Below, piece after piece: positions 54,255 through 63,970 of a DNA stretch of 64,000 bases (positions are counted from its first letter, which is position 1; each line of letters starts with the position of its first letter). The stretch lies in NCBI RefSeq assembly GCF_014652635.1, contig NZ_BMZE01000001.1:565987-629986 (forward strand). The letters are read 5' to 3'. Position numbers and translations under genes: made by a program. The notes below the pieces were generated by a model, which ran no database searches, had not been told where the DNA came from, and saw nothing but the letters and a program-made list of their open reading frames with translations. This stretch comes from Devosia pacifica. GTDB lineage: Bacteria > Pseudomonadota > Alphaproteobacteria > Rhizobiales > Devosiaceae.

Positions 54255-54578
54255 ATGTCCCTCAAGGATTCCCTCGACATGATCCGCATGGTCCGTCCTC
54301 AGACGGGCACTGCGGCACTAGACCACGAGATCATGGCCGAGCGTGCCTCATCGCTGGGTGAGGCCGAGCGCCGCGTAAAAAAAAGCATCGCCGAACTCAA
54401 AGCCGAGCCAGAAGACCGCAAGGCGGTGCTCGCGACGGCGCGGCGCTATGTCTGGGAGTACTTCGTCCAGCGCGAGCTGTCCGGCTTTCGCCGCCATACT
54501 GACGTGATCCGGGATCTCGACATTCCGTCCGAAGTTCTGGCAGGCCTCGGTGTGATGCCGGCCAAGCGCCAGACATGA
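54255..54578 (+). CDS. DUF6665-like small protein
   Basis: This 107-residue protein contains TGTAALDHEIMAERASSLGEA and YVWEYFVQRELSGFRRHTDVI, matching my memory of a small Hyphomicrobiales family (DUF6665). It is helical with heptad-like spacing in residues ~35-60. It follows the kdsB pair; the function is unknown. Confidence 0.65.
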   Translation: MSLKDSLDMIRMVRPQTGTAALDHEIMAERASSLGEAERRVKKSIAELKAEPEDRKAVLATARRYVWEYFVQRELSGFRRHTDVIRDLDIPSEVLAGLGVMPAKRQT

Positions 54579-54612
54579 GCACAGTTGGTCCCGACCGCAG
54601 GTTGTGGACACA

Positions 54613-55275
54613 ATGAGCCGTGCGATCATATTCGATGTCGACGGCGTGTTGATCCACGGATACCACGCACGTCCCGAGCGGCAGGTCCGTTGGGACCAAA
54701 ACCTATTGGAAGACCTTGGCGTTGATCCTGGGCGGTTCAGAACCGAATTCATCTTCGACATCTTCGTCAAGAAAGTGATTGTCGGCGAGATGGCCTTGAT
54801 CGAGGCCCTTGAACGGCGTCTCCCCTCACTCGGCTTCACCGGTTCCCCTATGCGCTTCGCGCAGTACTGGCTGGCGAAGGACAGCACGCTCAACCACGAC
54901 CTTCTCGGGTACCTGCGCCCCCTCAGAGCGTCGTCAGATTTGCAGTTCTATATCGCGACCAACCAGGAACACATGCGGGCGCTGTGGTTGTGGCAGGTGT
55001 TGGGGCTTCACGAGATATTCCACGACATTTTCTACTCTGCGCGGATCGGCTGCACAAAAGCCCGTCCGGAGTTCTTCAAGTTCGTTGATATGAAAATTGG
55101 TCCGCAGTCTGAGCCACCGCTGTTCTTCGATGACACTGCAAAGGTTGTCGACACCGCCACCGCTTGTGGCTGGGAGGCGGTACTGTTCGACACAACCGAG
55201 GATTTCCTCAACCATCGATACATTGACGACAGACTAAAACGCACAACGCCGCACACCTCGACACCGGGCACCTGA
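54613..55275 (+). CDS. HAD-family hydrolase
   Basis: This 220-residue HAD hydrolase has motif I IIFDVDGVLIHG, motif II region YIATNQEHM (Thr), Lys in GCTKARPEFFKF and motif IV LFFDDTAKVVDTA. Start at 54613 (MSRAIIFD). Its position with kdsB might suggest a Kdo-8-phosphate phosphatase-like role, but cap structure and sequence are more like general HAD phosphatases of small sugars; the substrate is unknown. Confidence 0.8.
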   Translation: MSRAIIFDVDGVLIHGYHARPERQVRWDQNLLEDLGVDPGRFRTEFIFDIFVKKVIVGEMALIEALERRLPSLGFTGSPMRFAQYWLAKDSTLNHDLLGYLRPLRASSDLQFYIATNQEHMRALWLWQVLGLHEIFHDIFYSARIGCTKARPEFFKFVDMKIGPQSEPPLFFDDTAKVVDTATACGWEAVLFDTTEDFLNHRYIDDRLKRTTPHTSTPGT

Positions 55276-55332
55276 TCTCCTATCTAGGAACGAGACACCG
55301 TCCGCCCTCCGGACAAGAAAGCGAGTTTCGCC

Positions 55333-55668
55333 ATGACAGACATCAACGCCTTTATCGACGACAAGGTGAAAAGCAACGACGTGTTCCTGTTCATGAAGGG
55401 ATCGCCGGATTTCCCGCAATGCGGTTTTTCGGGCCAAGTCGTTCAGATCCTGAATTATCTCGGCGTCGACTATGAAAGCGCAAACGTGCTCGAAAGCGAC
55501 GATCTGCGTCAGGGCATCAAGGATTATTCCAACTGGCCGACGATCCCGCAGCTTTATGTAAAGGGCGAATTCGTTGGCGGCTGTGACATCATCCGCGAGA
55601 TGTTCCAGGCAGGTGAACTGCAAAAGACCTTTGAGGACAAGGGCATCGCCGTCAGCCAGAGCGCCTGA
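55333..55668 (+). CDS. grxD: Monothiol glutaredoxin Grx4-type
   Basis: This 111-residue monothiol glutaredoxin has the CGFS site in [14 protein letters not shown], then the glutathione-binding [17 protein letters not shown]. It holds a [2Fe-2S] cluster with BolA and feeds iron-sulfur carriers. It is separated from bolA by five genes here. A strong terminator follows. Confidence 0.95.
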   Translation: MTDINAFIDDKVKSNDVFLFMKGSPDFPQCGFSGQVVQILNYLGVDYESANVLESDDLRQGIKDYSNWPTIPQLYVKGEFVGGCDIIREMFQAGELQKTFEDKGIAVSQSA

Positions 55669-55692
55669 TTGCTAAGGCAAAATGAAGTTGTG

Positions 55693-55722
55693 AAGGGCCG
55701 CGCTTTTGGCGCGGCTCTTTTT
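55693..55722 (+). terminator. Rho-independent terminator after grxD
   Basis: The stem GCCGCGC (55697-55703) and GCGCGGC (55709-55715), extended by flanking pairs, is followed by TCTTTTTC. It lies between convergent grxD and the Dabb gene. Confidence 0.88.
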
Positions 55723-55724
55723 CG

Positions 55725-56018
55725 TTAGCGGGGTGAGGCCTCGAAGTCAGCCGAATAGCGTAGCTCTCGCAGCGGGCGCACACGCTTCGTGGCCTCGGCA
55801 TAGACCGGATGCTGCTTATAGGCCCTAAGGGCCGCGACATCCGCAAACTCGGCATAAACGACGACATCGATCTCATTGGAAATCTGGTCGACCTTGAGGT
55901 TGGGCGTTACCTCAAAACGCTCGGTGAGGCCGGTCGTCCCCAGTAGAGAGAGACCCTCGAGAATGGCATCGAGGTGCGACTCGTCGCTTGCGGTGAAGAA
56001 CACGATATGTCGGATCAA
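55725..56018 (-). CDS. Dabb-family protein (stress-responsive A/B barrel)
   Basis: This 97-residue protein has MIRHIVFFTASDESHLDAIL and VDVVVYAEFADVAALRAYKQHP, followed by VYAEATKRVRPL, characteristic of dimeric alpha/beta-barrel (Dabb) proteins. Usually small stress proteins or cyclases. Function unknown here. Confidence 0.9.
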   Translation of the reverse strand: MIRHIVFFTASDESHLDAILEGLSLLGTTGLTERFEVTPNLKVDQISNEIDVVVYAEFADVAALRAYKQHPVYAEATKRVRPLRELRYSADFEASPR

Positions 56019-56194
56019 AATGGGCTCGGTAGTTGTTGACTGCGCGCCTTCTGCGGCCTGTCAGAGCCAGGGTCAAGGCATCTGCCGACAACGCGCGCAT
56101 TCGCCGCGCTGATAGGTGCCATCAGGACAATTCACTGTCCGAGACGAGAGATCGGCGTTATCGAAGGTGAAGTAACGATAACGCAGATCCTCCC

Positions 56195-57436
56195 ATGACG
56201 ACCTCAACGCTTGGCGCAACACGTCATACTGTCCTGCCGCTTGCGGTGATCATCATCGCCGGCTGCGCCATTGCCGCGATCGGCAACGGTGTTCGCACGA
56301 GCTTTGGTCTGTTCACGCTCCCGATGACCGGCGACCTCGGTCTCTCTCGCGAGTCATGGGGCCTCGCCATGGCCATCCAGAATCTCGCCTGGGGCATCGC
56401 GCAGCCGATCGCCGGCGCTTTCGCCGATCGCGTCGGCACGGGCCGGACACTGGCGGTTGGTGCTCTGATCTATGGCCTCGGCATGCTCGGCATGGCGTTT
56501 TCATCGAGCGCAGAGCTTCTCTACCTCACAGCCGGCGTAACCACCGGTGTCGGCATCGCAATCACCTCGTTCAGCGTCGTCATGGCCGCGTTCGGACGCA
56601 ATGTGCCGGTCGAAAAGCGCAGCTTCATTTTTGGCGTTGCCACCGCTGCCTCGTCCTTCGGACAGTTCGCATTCGCACCGATCAGCTAGGGCTTCATTTC
56701 AAGCTTTGGCTGGCAGCCCACGCTAATCTACCTTGCGATGGCGGTACTGCTGATGGTGCCACTCACTGTCGCTCTCCGTGGACGCGTCGAAAGCGTTCCG
56801 GGCGAGGCAGACCTCCCGTTCATGCGCGCGCTGGCCTCGGCATGGGGGCATGGCTCCTATCGGCTCCTGGTGATTGGGTTCTTTGTTTGCGGGTTTCACC
56901 TGGCGTTTATCAACGTGCACATGCCGGCTTATCTGGTGCAGTGCGGGCTTTCGCCGAGCGTAGGCAGTTGGACAATTGCAGTAATCGGATTGTTCAACAT
57001 CATCGGCTCGCTGCTTGCCGGCTATCTCGGCGGCAGACTGCCCAAGCAGATTCTCCTGGCAAGCATCTATCTGTTGCGAGCCATAGCCATCGGCCTGTTT
57101 CTGCTGCTGCCGGTGAGCGAGGCTACTGCCTACACATTCGCAGCGGCCATGGGCGTATTGTGGCTGTCGACAGTACCGCTGACGGCGGGGCTCGTGGGAC
57201 TGTTCTTCGGTCCGCGCTATCTCGGCATGCTTTACGGCATCGCGTTTTTTTCGCACCAACTCGGCTCGTTTGTCGGTGTCTGGCTCGGCGGCTATGTCTA
57301 TGACAGCACGGGTTCGTACAGCCTGGTCTGGTATCTCGGCATCATCCTCGGCCTCGCCTCGGCAGCCCTGCATCTGCCGATCCGCGAAGGCTCAGCGCCA
57401 AGCTTCAATCTGAAATCAGCCATGCCGGCGCGCTAA
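56195..57436 (+). pseudogene. MFS transporter split by an in-frame amber codon
   Basis: A continuous 414-codon frame is interrupted once, by TAG at 56687-56689 after AFAPIS. The same frame resumes at once with GFISSFGWQP and runs to 57436. The N-terminal part has motif A-like GAFADRVGTGRTLAVGAL; the C-terminal part has six helices to the end. A CAG (Gln) codon at this position is common in such transporters, so a single C-to-T change explains the stop. Without suppression only about six helices would be made, so the gene is likely inactive. Sequencing error is possible. Confidence 0.82.
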
Positions 57437-57552
57437 GCTTCAATCGGCGAAACCCGATAGAGCGGCTTGCAATTCGAGGGCCCGGAGTTCATGGTTCCGC
57501 CGACGTACTTGTCGGCTGCCCCTCCTCGCGGCCAGAAATTTCGAGATATTTC

Positions 57553-58803
57553 ATGTCCTCTATAGCTCAGCGGGTTGTATCCCGCCCGGAATTCATCGCC
57601 CTTATTGCGGCGATGATGGCGCTCAACGCGCTCGCGATCGACGTGATGCTGCCAGCCCTTCCCTATATGGGCGAGGCGCTAGGCGTTGCGGATGAGAACG
57701 AACGTCAGTTCGTCGTTTCGGTTTACATGCTTGGCTTCGGCGCTGCGCAAATCATCATCGGCCCCCTCTCCGACCGTTTCGGGCGTCGCATCCCGCTACT
57801 GAGCGGTATCGCCGTCTATATCGCCGCGGTTACTGCCGCAATCTTCGCGCCGAATTTCGCTACGCTGCTCATATTGCGGTTCGTTCAGGGCCTGGGTGCT
57901 GCAGGAACCCGCGTGATCGCCATGTCGATTGTTCGCGACCGCTACTCCGGCCGCGACATGGCTGAGGTGATGTCGCTGACCTTCATGGTTTTCATGACAA
58001 TCCCGATTGTCGCTCCGGGCATCGGACAGCTTCTGCTTCTGACCGGTCCATGGCAGGCGATATTTGTCTTCATGGGCGGTCTGGCTTTTGTCTTTGGGAC
58101 CTGGATGTTCATTCGCCTGCCGGAGACGCTTGCGCCGGAAAACCGGCGTGAGTTCCGTCCAGAGGTCATCCTTGAAGGTTTCAAGATCGTTTTCACCAAT
58201 CGAGCCGCGATTTCCTACGGGCTTGCGGGCATGTTCATGTTCGGCGCGCTGTTTGGCTTCATCAGCACGAGCCAGCAGATTTATGTTGGCATCTATGATC
58301 TTGGCAGCCTTTTCCCCGTGGCTTTCGCGGCCGTGGCCGGACTTATGGCCATTTCCTCGCTAATCAATTCGCGCATCGTTCAGCGGTTCGGTATGCGTCG
58401 GATCTCGCATCTCGCCGTCTGCGTGTTCACCGTCGTCAGCGGCATCTGGATGACCTTCGCCATTAGCGGGTTTATTCCGCTGTGGCTGTTCCTGTGCTTC
58501 CTGGGGACCGTGATGTTCATGTTTGGCTGGGCCGCCGGCAACATGAACTCGCTCTCGATGGAACCGCTGGGGCGCGTTGCCGGCACGGCCTCGTCTGTGT
58601 TCGGCTTCATCCAGACAGTCGGCGGCGCCTTGATCGGAAGCTTCATCGGACAGCAATTCAACGATACTGTCGTGCCCACATCGGCAGGGTATTTCTGCAT
58701 GGGGCTGGCAGCGCTTACCTGCATACTGATTGCCGAAAAAGGTCGCCTGTTCGGTGTCGGCGAGGCCTATTCGCAGCCCGACGCTGTCGCCGAGCCGCAC
58801 TGA
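57553..58803 (+). CDS. MFS drug exporter, Bcr/CflA type
   Basis: This 416-residue protein of the DHA1 family has 12 helices. Motif A IIIGPLSDRFGRRIPLLSGI, RFVQGLGAAGTRVIAMSIVRDR (motif B/Arg) and the C-terminal AGTASSVFGFIQTVGGALIGSFIG match the Bcr/CflA exporters of bicyclomycin and chloramphenicol. The GC-rich hairpin at 58822-58840 follows. Substrate unknown. Confidence 0.93.
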   Translation: MSSIAQRVVSRPEFIALIAAMMALNALAIDVMLPALPYMGEALGVADENERQFVVSVYMLGFGAAQIIIGPLSDRFGRRIPLLSGIAVYIAAVTAAIFAPNFATLLILRFVQGLGAAGTRVIAMSIVRDRYSGRDMAEVMSLTFMVFMTIPIVAPGIGQLLLLTGPWQAIFVFMGGLAFVFGTWMFIRLPETLAPENRREFRPEVILEGFKIVFTNRAAISYGLAGMFMFGALFGFISTSQQIYVGIYDLGSLFPVAFAAVAGLMAISSLINSRIVQRFGMRRISHLAVCVFTVVSGIWMTFAISGFIPLWLFLCFLGTVMFMFGWAAGNMNSLSMEPLGRVAGTASSVFGFIQTVGGALIGSFIGQQFNDTVVPTSAGYFCMGLAALTCILIAEKGRLFGVGEAYSQPDAVAEPH

Positions 58804-58821
58804 AATCGCATTCGAAAGCAT

Positions 58822-58840
58822 CCGGCCCATCAGGGGCCGG
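58822..58840 (+). terminator. GC hairpin after the Bcr/CflA gene
   Basis: CCGGCCC (58822-58828) pairs with GGGCCGG (58834-58840), loop ATCAG, soon after the stop at 58803. No T-run follows, so termination is uncertain. Confidence 0.4.
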
Positions 58841-58924
58841 GTGCCTCACAACCGTTTACAGCCTCGCACTCATGTGCGAGTGCGCATCAAAGCCCCTTCG
58901 TCGCGCAACGCCGAGAGCCTTTAG

Positions 58925-59386
58925 ATGCCTGATATCAGTTTCCGACCCAACGCCCCGTTCGACCTGACGCCACTATCGCATCTGTTGCATGACGAGAGTG
59001 ATCTGCAGCTGGTCAATCCGAACGCCAAATACCCGTTCGATCCACTCGAATGGCAGGAAAAGTGGCTCAACGAGCCGGACGATGCGTCATTCTACCTTGT
59101 CGATGAGACTGGTCGCGAAATTGGGTTCTTTGCCCTGCGCGTCGGCATCGGCCCCGAGGTCCGTCACCTGGTTTATGTGTTCGTGGAAGAGGCTTCACGC
59201 GGTGGAACCGGCAAGGCGCTCACCGAGTTCGCTGAGCAGGCGGCGCGCGACCTTGGCGCAATCGCTATCACGCTCAAGGTCGAGGAAGACAACGAACCGG
59301 CACTGCGCGTCTACGAGGCATCGGGCTACGAAGAGCTCGGGCGGTCGAACGGCATGCTCACAATGCGCCGGGACTGGGGAGACTAG
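58925..59386 (+). CDS. GNAT-family N-acetyltransferase
   Basis: This 153-residue GNAT enzyme has the acetyl-CoA loop [20 protein letters not shown] (R-G-G-T-G-K) and [21 protein letters not shown] at its end. N-terminal [20 protein letters not shown] is variable. Its stop overlaps the convergent clpP gene by 4 bases. Substrate unknown. Confidence 0.9.
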   Translation: MPDISFRPNAPFDLTPLSHLLHDESDLQLVNPNAKYPFDPLEWQEKWLNEPDDASFYLVDETGREIGFFALRVGIGPEVRHLVYVFVEEASRGGTGKALTEFAEQAARDLGAIAITLKVEEDNEPALRVYEASGYEELGRSNGMLTMRRDWGD

Positions 59387-60003
59387 ATCTCAGTGGAGGC
59401 TGTGCTCTCATCCCTCTCGTGGTAGACGCGATCTACCAGTCCCCAGCTTCTGGCTTCATCCGGCGTCATGAAGTGGTCGCGGTCCAGCGTGCGCTCGACC
59501 TCCTCGTAGGTGCGGCCACAATGTTGCATGTAAAGCCTGATCATACGTTCCTTGAGCTGACGAGCGTTATCGGCGTGACGAAGAATGTCGCTTACCTGCC
59601 CCTGGAACCCGCCCAACGGCTGATGCAGCAGGATACTGGAATTCGGGAGTGACATCCGCCTGCCCGGCTCACCGGCCATGAGCAGGAACGAGCCCATCGA
59701 CATTGCCGAGCCCATGCAGAGCGTTGCGACCGGCGCCTTGATGAACTGCATCGTATCGTAGATCGCAAAGCCAGCATTCACACCGCCGCCCGGCGAGTTG
59801 ATGTAAAGCGAGATTTCTTTCTTCGGGCTCTCGGATTCGAGAAACAGAAGCTGCGCGCATATCAGCGCTGCCATCCCATCCTCCACCTGCCCGTTGAGAA
59901 AGATGATCCGCTCTCGCAGAAGCCGCGAGTAGATATCAAATGAGCGTTCACCCCGGGTGGACTGCTCCACCACCATAGGGACGAGTTGCATCGTGTCGCG
60001 CAT
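59383..60003 (-). CDS. clpP: ATP-dependent Clp protease proteolytic subunit (ClpP paralogue)
   Basis: This 206-residue ClpP has the catalytic Ser in [15 protein letters not shown] (~residue 100), His in [11 protein letters not shown] (~125) and Asp in [13 protein letters not shown] (~175). The N-terminal [22 protein letters not shown] matches ClpP and suggests little propeptide. The Ser segment differs from the common GQAASMG (SAMSMG here). It is not next to clpX or lon, so it is likely a second ClpP; the housekeeping copy is expected elsewhere. Confidence 0.93.
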   Translation of the reverse strand: MRDTMQLVPMVVEQSTRGERSFDIYSRLLRERIIFLNGQVEDGMAALICAQLLFLESESPKKEISLYINSPGGGVNAGFAIYDTMQFIKAPVATLCMGSAMSMGSFLLMAGEPGRRMSLPNSSILLHQPLGGFQGQVSDILRHADNARQLKERMIRLYMQHCGRTYEEVERTLDRDHFMTPDEARSWGLVDRVYHERDESTASTEI

Positions 60004-60062
60004 AGGCGAACCTCCGGTCAGTGATGTGTGGTCAAATAGATCGCGCCAGATGCGCGAAAAGA

Positions 60063-60428
60063 TCAGGCCGCCAGTGCCATGGTGGTGGTGTTGTCGTTGG
60101 CAGGCTGGGCCGGTATTTCGTGTTTCAGCAGTAGCCGTGTCGGCCCCTCGTCATTGCCATCGAGGTCAATGGTGACGATGCTTTCTTCCACCATGCCAGC
60201 AACGCGTTCGCGCCAACGATAGCGGAGCCGGTGCGGTGCCTCGGCATCAAGGATTTCGCACTCGATCTGACTGCCGCTGGCAGTTCTTCCACGAAGCCCG
60301 GTATCGGATTGCCCATCGACCAGCGGCAACAGCCATCGTTCGAGGTAGGCGGGGATGGTCAATGCACGCCACACCTTGTCCCGCGACGCATCCAGTTCAC
60401 ATTCGAAGTTCAGTTCTGGATGCGTCAT
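60063..60428 (-). CDS. SRPBCC/AHSA1-family START-like protein
   Basis: This 121-residue protein has the SRPBCC pattern [24 protein letters not shown] and [21 protein letters not shown]. The AHSA1-like fold has a hydrophobic cavity. It is encoded directly after an ArsR regulator (start overlaps by 4 bases), the standard ArsR-SRPBCC pairing. Confidence 0.9.
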   Translation of the reverse strand: MTHPELNFECELDASRDKVWRALTIPAYLERWLLPLVDGQSDTGLRGRTASGSQIECEILDAEAPHRLRYRWRERVAGMVEESIVTIDLDGNDEGPTRLLLKHEIPAQPANDNTTTMALAA

Positions 60429-60739
60429 TGATCCATCTCCCCCAGAAGATCCTTGAGGTGCTCGATCCGCTCAGGCCAGAAGGCGCGATAGCGCAGCATC
60501 CAGTCGTGCAACGGACGCAGGCCTTCTGGCTCGATGCTGTAATTGACGAAGCGGCCAGATCGACGCTCGCGCAGCAGTCCTGCGCCACGCAACGCAGCCA
60601 GATGCTGGGAAAGAGCCGGCTGTGAGATGGCGAGGCCGTCCCGAAGGGCGGTCCCCGTCATTTCGCCAGTGGCAAGGCGCTCAAAAACCGCCCTGCGGGT
60701 CGGATCTGCCAGCGCCCGAAAGATCTCTGCTTCACTCAT
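60425..60739 (-). CDS. ArsR-family transcriptional regulator
   Basis: This 104-residue winged-helix regulator has FRALADPTRRAVFERLATGE and the recognition helix LAISQPALSQHLAALRGAGLL, then a beta-wing with RRSGRFVNYSIEPEG. No ELCVCDL metal site, so it is of the non-metal type that usually controls its SRPBCC neighbour. Confidence 0.92.
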   Translation of the reverse strand: MSEAEIFRALADPTRRAVFERLATGEMTGTALRDGLAISQPALSQHLAALRGAGLLRERRSGRFVNYSIEPEGLRPLHDWMLRYRAFWPERIEHLKDLLGEMDQ

Positions 60740-60800
60740 GCCAATGAGATAAGCATAGACTTATGAGTCGTGCAAGCGTTGGTCGCTTTGGACCGCAAAC

Positions 60801-61622
60801 CTACGCGTCGACAAATACCTGCTGCCGCAACTCAGTCCAGCTGTCCTGGTCGGGCGCGATCAGCAATCCGCCATCACGATGCGCCGGTAGGTAGGGCTCT
60901 CCGTCGAAACGCGCGACGAAGGCACCGGCCTCCTGCATGATCAGACTGCCAGCCAGATGGTCCCACGGCATCAGCTTATGAAACATCAGAAAGTGAATAT
61001 TGCCGCCCGCAGCCAGCCGGTACTCGTGCCCGGCGCAACGATAGCTCGCCACCATGCGCAGCTTGTTGAAGTTGGCAAGCACTTTGGCCCTGGCGGCTGG
61101 CTGCATGTAGAATGGCGATGCCGTGCCGATCATATCGTTGAGAGGGGCAGGATCGGAGAAGCGTTGAGGGATGGCGCGACCATCGGGGAACTTCAGCCAT
61201 GCGCCGCTACCGATTTCCGCCATCAACCAGTCGTCGCCCATCGGGTCATAGATGACCCCGGCGACAGTCTCTCCGTTGACGACCACCGAAGCCATCACCG
61301 CGTAGAGCGGCAAGCCGCCGACGAAGTTCGCTGTACCATCGACAGGATCGACGTAGATCACAAATGGGGCGTCGAGCGCCCTGTCGAGCAAGCTAGCGTC
61401 CGCCGCTACGGCTTCCTCGCCCACAACGAGAGCGTCTGGCGCAGCCTGCTTAAGAGCTGCCGTTATCACTCTTTCAGCGCCGACATCGGCCTCGGTGACG
61501 AGGTCGATGGCGCTCGACTTGGTGCGAACCATTCCCTCATCCAGCTTGCGAAAGCGCGGTAGGATCTCGCGTTTGGCGGCATCGCGCAGAATCTCGGCGA
61601 GTTTGTCGGGAGCGATGGTCAC
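60801..61622 (-). CDS. Inositol-monophosphatase-family phosphatase
   Basis: This 273-residue metal-dependent phosphatase has the motif GEE ([10 protein letters not shown]), [20 protein letters not shown] (metal site) and [19 protein letters not shown] (C-terminal W-D-x-A-G). Substrates include inositol phosphates, 3'-phosphoadenosine phosphates or histidinol phosphate. It overlaps the ttcA stop by 4 bases, suggesting an operon with ttcA upstream. Confidence 0.9.
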   Translation of the reverse strand: MTIAPDKLAEILRDAAKREILPRFRKLDEGMVRTKSSAIDLVTEADVGAERVITAALKQAAPDALVVGEEAVAADASLLDRALDAPFVIYVDPVDGTANFVGGLPLYAVMASVVVNGETVAGVIYDPMGDDWLMAEIGSGAWLKFPDGRAIPQRFSDPAPLNDMIGTASPFYMQPAARAKVLANFNKLRMVASYRCAGHEYRLAAGGNIHFLMFHKLMPWDHLAGSLIMQEAGAFVARFDGEPYLPAHRDGGLLIAPDQDSWTELRQQVFVDA

Positions 61623-62488
61623 GCAGTGGTCCTTTCATTGAGCAGGCCGGCAAAGTCGAATAGCTTTGGATCGAGCATATGACTGGGATTGATATTGCCG
61701 AGCGCGCGGATCATCACGTCCTTGCGTCCCGGCATCCGGCGCTCGATATCATCGAGCATGGCTTTCATGGCGTTTCGCTGGAGCCCGTCCTGAGAACCGC
61801 ACAGATCGCAGGGAATAATAGGAAACTGCATCGCTTCGGAGAACCGCGCCAGATCGGATTCGGCGCAATAGATCAGCGGCCTCAGCACCTCCACATCCCC
61901 CTCGTCGTTCAACAGGCGCGGCGGCATTGCCGCCAGCTTGCCGCCATGAAAGAGATTCATAAAGAAGGTCTCGAGGCTGTCGTCCCGATGATGGCCCAAG
62001 ACCAGCGCCGAACACCCCTCCTCGCGCGCGATGCGGTAAAGGTGCCCCCGCCTCAGCCGAGAGCATAGCGAGCAGTAGGTTGCGCCCTCCGGAAGCTTGT
62101 CGGTGACGATGGAATAGGTATCGCGGTATTCAATGCGGTGCGGCAGCCTCAACCCATCGAGAAATTCGGGCAGTATATGCTTCGGGAAGTTCGGCTGACC
62201 CTGGTCGAGATTGCACGCCAGCAGTTCGACGGGCAGCAGCCCCCGCCATTTGAGGTCAAGAAGGATCGCGAGAAGCCCGTAACTATCTTTGCCGCCTGAA
62301 AGCGCTACAAGCCATTTCTCACCCGGCCGCACCATGGCGAAGCTATCAAGCGCTTCACGCGCCTGCCGAATCAGCCGCTTCCTGAGCTTGTTGAAGCCGA
62401 CGCTCGATGGAGCATTTCTGTAAATTGCGGGAGCGCCTTCCTGCGGCGCATCCGTTTCTTCCTGTATCGGTGCCAGCGCTTCTACCAT
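61619..62488 (-). CDS. ttcA: tRNA 2-thiocytidine synthetase TtcA
   Basis: This 289-residue ATP-PP-loop enzyme thiolates C32 of tRNA. The loop is [16 protein letters not shown]; the [4Fe-4S] Cys pair is in [15 protein letters not shown] and a further Cys is in [16 protein letters not shown]. Start at 62488 (MVEALAP). It is the first gene of the ttcA-IMPase pair. Confidence 0.92.
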   Translation of the reverse strand: MVEALAPIQEETDAPQEGAPAIYRNAPSSVGFNKLRKRLIRQAREALDSFAMVRPGEKWLVALSGGKDSYGLLAILLDLKWRGLLPVELLACNLDQGQPNFPKHILPEFLDGLRLPHRIEYRDTYSIVTDKLPEGATYCSLCSRLRRGHLYRIAREEGCSALVLGHHRDDSLETFFMNLFHGGKLAAMPPRLLNDEGDVEVLRPLIYCAESDLARFSEAMQFPIIPCDLCGSQDGLQRNAMKAMLDDIERRMPGRKDVMIRALGNINPSHMLDPKLFDFAGLLNERTTA

Positions 62489-62668
62489 TGAAAAATCTCC
62501 TGTCGGTGCGCTGATAGCGCTCCGGGGCCAGCAATGAAAGAGCCCGCGCCGCCATTCAAAGCTTACCAAGGTTTCATGTCACCTTACCGAGCTTTAATCT
62601 GGCGCGCTTGATTGCGCCCGAAAGCCACAGTTACATGGTCCATTCACCGCAACACCCAGGAGACTTAG

Positions 62669-63970
62669 GTGTTTCGCTCATTCTTCCCCGCTCCGCGCAT
62701 CTTCTTTCCTGCGGCTTTGCTCTGGACCATCTTTGCGATGGTGTTCTGGTTCGTGGCGGGCCCCGTTCTACGTGACGTCGTAAGTATTGGCCGCTTGGTC
62801 GCAGTCGTTCCCACCGAAGCGGATCCGGAACCGTTTTTCGATGCCGACCGGATCTGGCTTTATCAATACGTGCTGATGGCCGGATATCTGTTCTGTATCC
62901 CCTGGTATTGGATCGGCGGGAACCGGCGCTGGTACTGGTGGTCAGTGGTCGGAAGCGTAACGATTATCGAAGTTGTATATTTCAACGTTCAGATCAGCGC
63001 GTGGCTAAATGACTGGTACGGATCATTTTATAACTTGATCCAAGCGGCGCTAACATCTCCTGGCACAGTCACGCTCGAACAGTTCCTCGGCGAGATATGG
63101 ACGGTAGCCTACGTCCTCATCCCAAACATCACCGTCCTGGTTTTGAACGCATTCTTCATCGCGCACTACCTGTTCCGGTGGCGTCGCGCCATGTCGTTTT
63201 TCTATATGAGCCACTGGCAATACCTCCGGCACATTGAGGGTGCTTCACAACGTATTCAGGAGGATACGCAGCGCTTTTCAAGTATCGTCGAGGGACTAGC
63301 AGTGTCATTCGTTGCATCGATCATGACGTTGATCGTGTTTCTTCCGCTGCTGTGGGACCTTTCGTCCAACATTACCCAACTCCCTTTTGTCGGAGAGGTC
63401 GACGGGAGCCTCGTCTGGGTTGCTCTGGTCTCGTCGGCCTTTGGCACGGTACTGTTGGCTGCGGTTGGTTGGAAGCTGCCGGGGCTCGAGTTCGACAATC
63501 AGCGTGTTGAAGCTGCGTTTCGTAAGGAGCTCGTCTACGGCGAAGATGCTCAGGAGCGGGCTGAGCCGGTGACTATCCGGCAATTGTTCGTAAACATGCA
63601 GCACAACTATTTCCGACTCTATCGCCACTACCTGTATTTCAACATCGCCCGTTATGCATACCTACAGGGGTCTAATTTTGTGCCCTTGATTGCCATGGGG
63701 CCGACTATCGTTGCGGGCGCAATCACCTTGGGTGTGTTCCAGCAGGTCAATAATGCCTTCGGGCAGGTCGAGGACTCGTTCAAGTTCCTGGCAAGTTCCT
63801 GGACGACGATCATCTCACTGATCTCAGTCTTCAAGCGCTTGCGCGCATTTGAAGCCAACATCCCGCGCGACGCAATTTCCGCAAACGACTACGACGACCC
63901 GCGTTTCCTCAAGGAACTGGCGGAGCCGCGCACCAGCGACGACATTCCGCGCAAGCCCGCGCAGTTCTGA
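62669..63970 (+). CDS. SbmA/BacA-like peptide-uptake transporter
   Basis: This 433-residue membrane protein of the SbmA/BacA family begins with FRSFFPAPRIFFPAALLWTI. It has eight predicted helices, then a cytoplasmic basic C-terminal end. Conserved-looking parts are FNVQISAWLNDWYGSFYNLIQ, QNYFRLY-like MQHNYFRLYRHYLYFNIARY and DSFKFLASSWTTIISLISVFKRL. SbmA/BacA import antimicrobial peptides and, in rhizobia, are needed in chronic symbiosis. The start is GTG at 62669 with AGGAGA upstream. Confidence 0.9.
   Translation: MFRSFFPAPRIFFPAALLWTIFAMVFWFVAGPVLRDVVSIGRLVAVVPTEADPEPFFDADRIWLYQYVLMAGYLFCIPWYWIGGNRRWYWWSVVGSVTIIEVVYFNVQISAWLNDWYGSFYNLIQAALTSPGTVTLEQFLGEIWTVAYVLIPNITVLVLNAFFIAHYLFRWRRAMSFFYMSHWQYLRHIEGASQRIQEDTQRFSSIVEGLAVSFVASIMTLIVFLPLLWDLSSNITQLPFVGEVDGSLVWVALVSSAFGTVLLAAVGWKLPGLEFDNQRVEAAFRKELVYGEDAQERAEPVTIRQLFVNMQHNYFRLYRHYLYFNIARYAYLQGSNFVPLIAMGPTIVAGAITLGVFQQVNNAFGQVEDSFKFLASSWTTIISLISVFKRLRAFEANIPRDAISANDYDDPRFLKELAEPRTSDDIPRKPAQF

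Noticed and set aside
57553..57595. tRNA-like string TATAGCTCAGCGGGTT at the start of the Bcr/CflA gene
   Set aside because: It resembles a D-arm but no acceptor, anticodon or T-arm follow, and it is inside a well-supported coding start.
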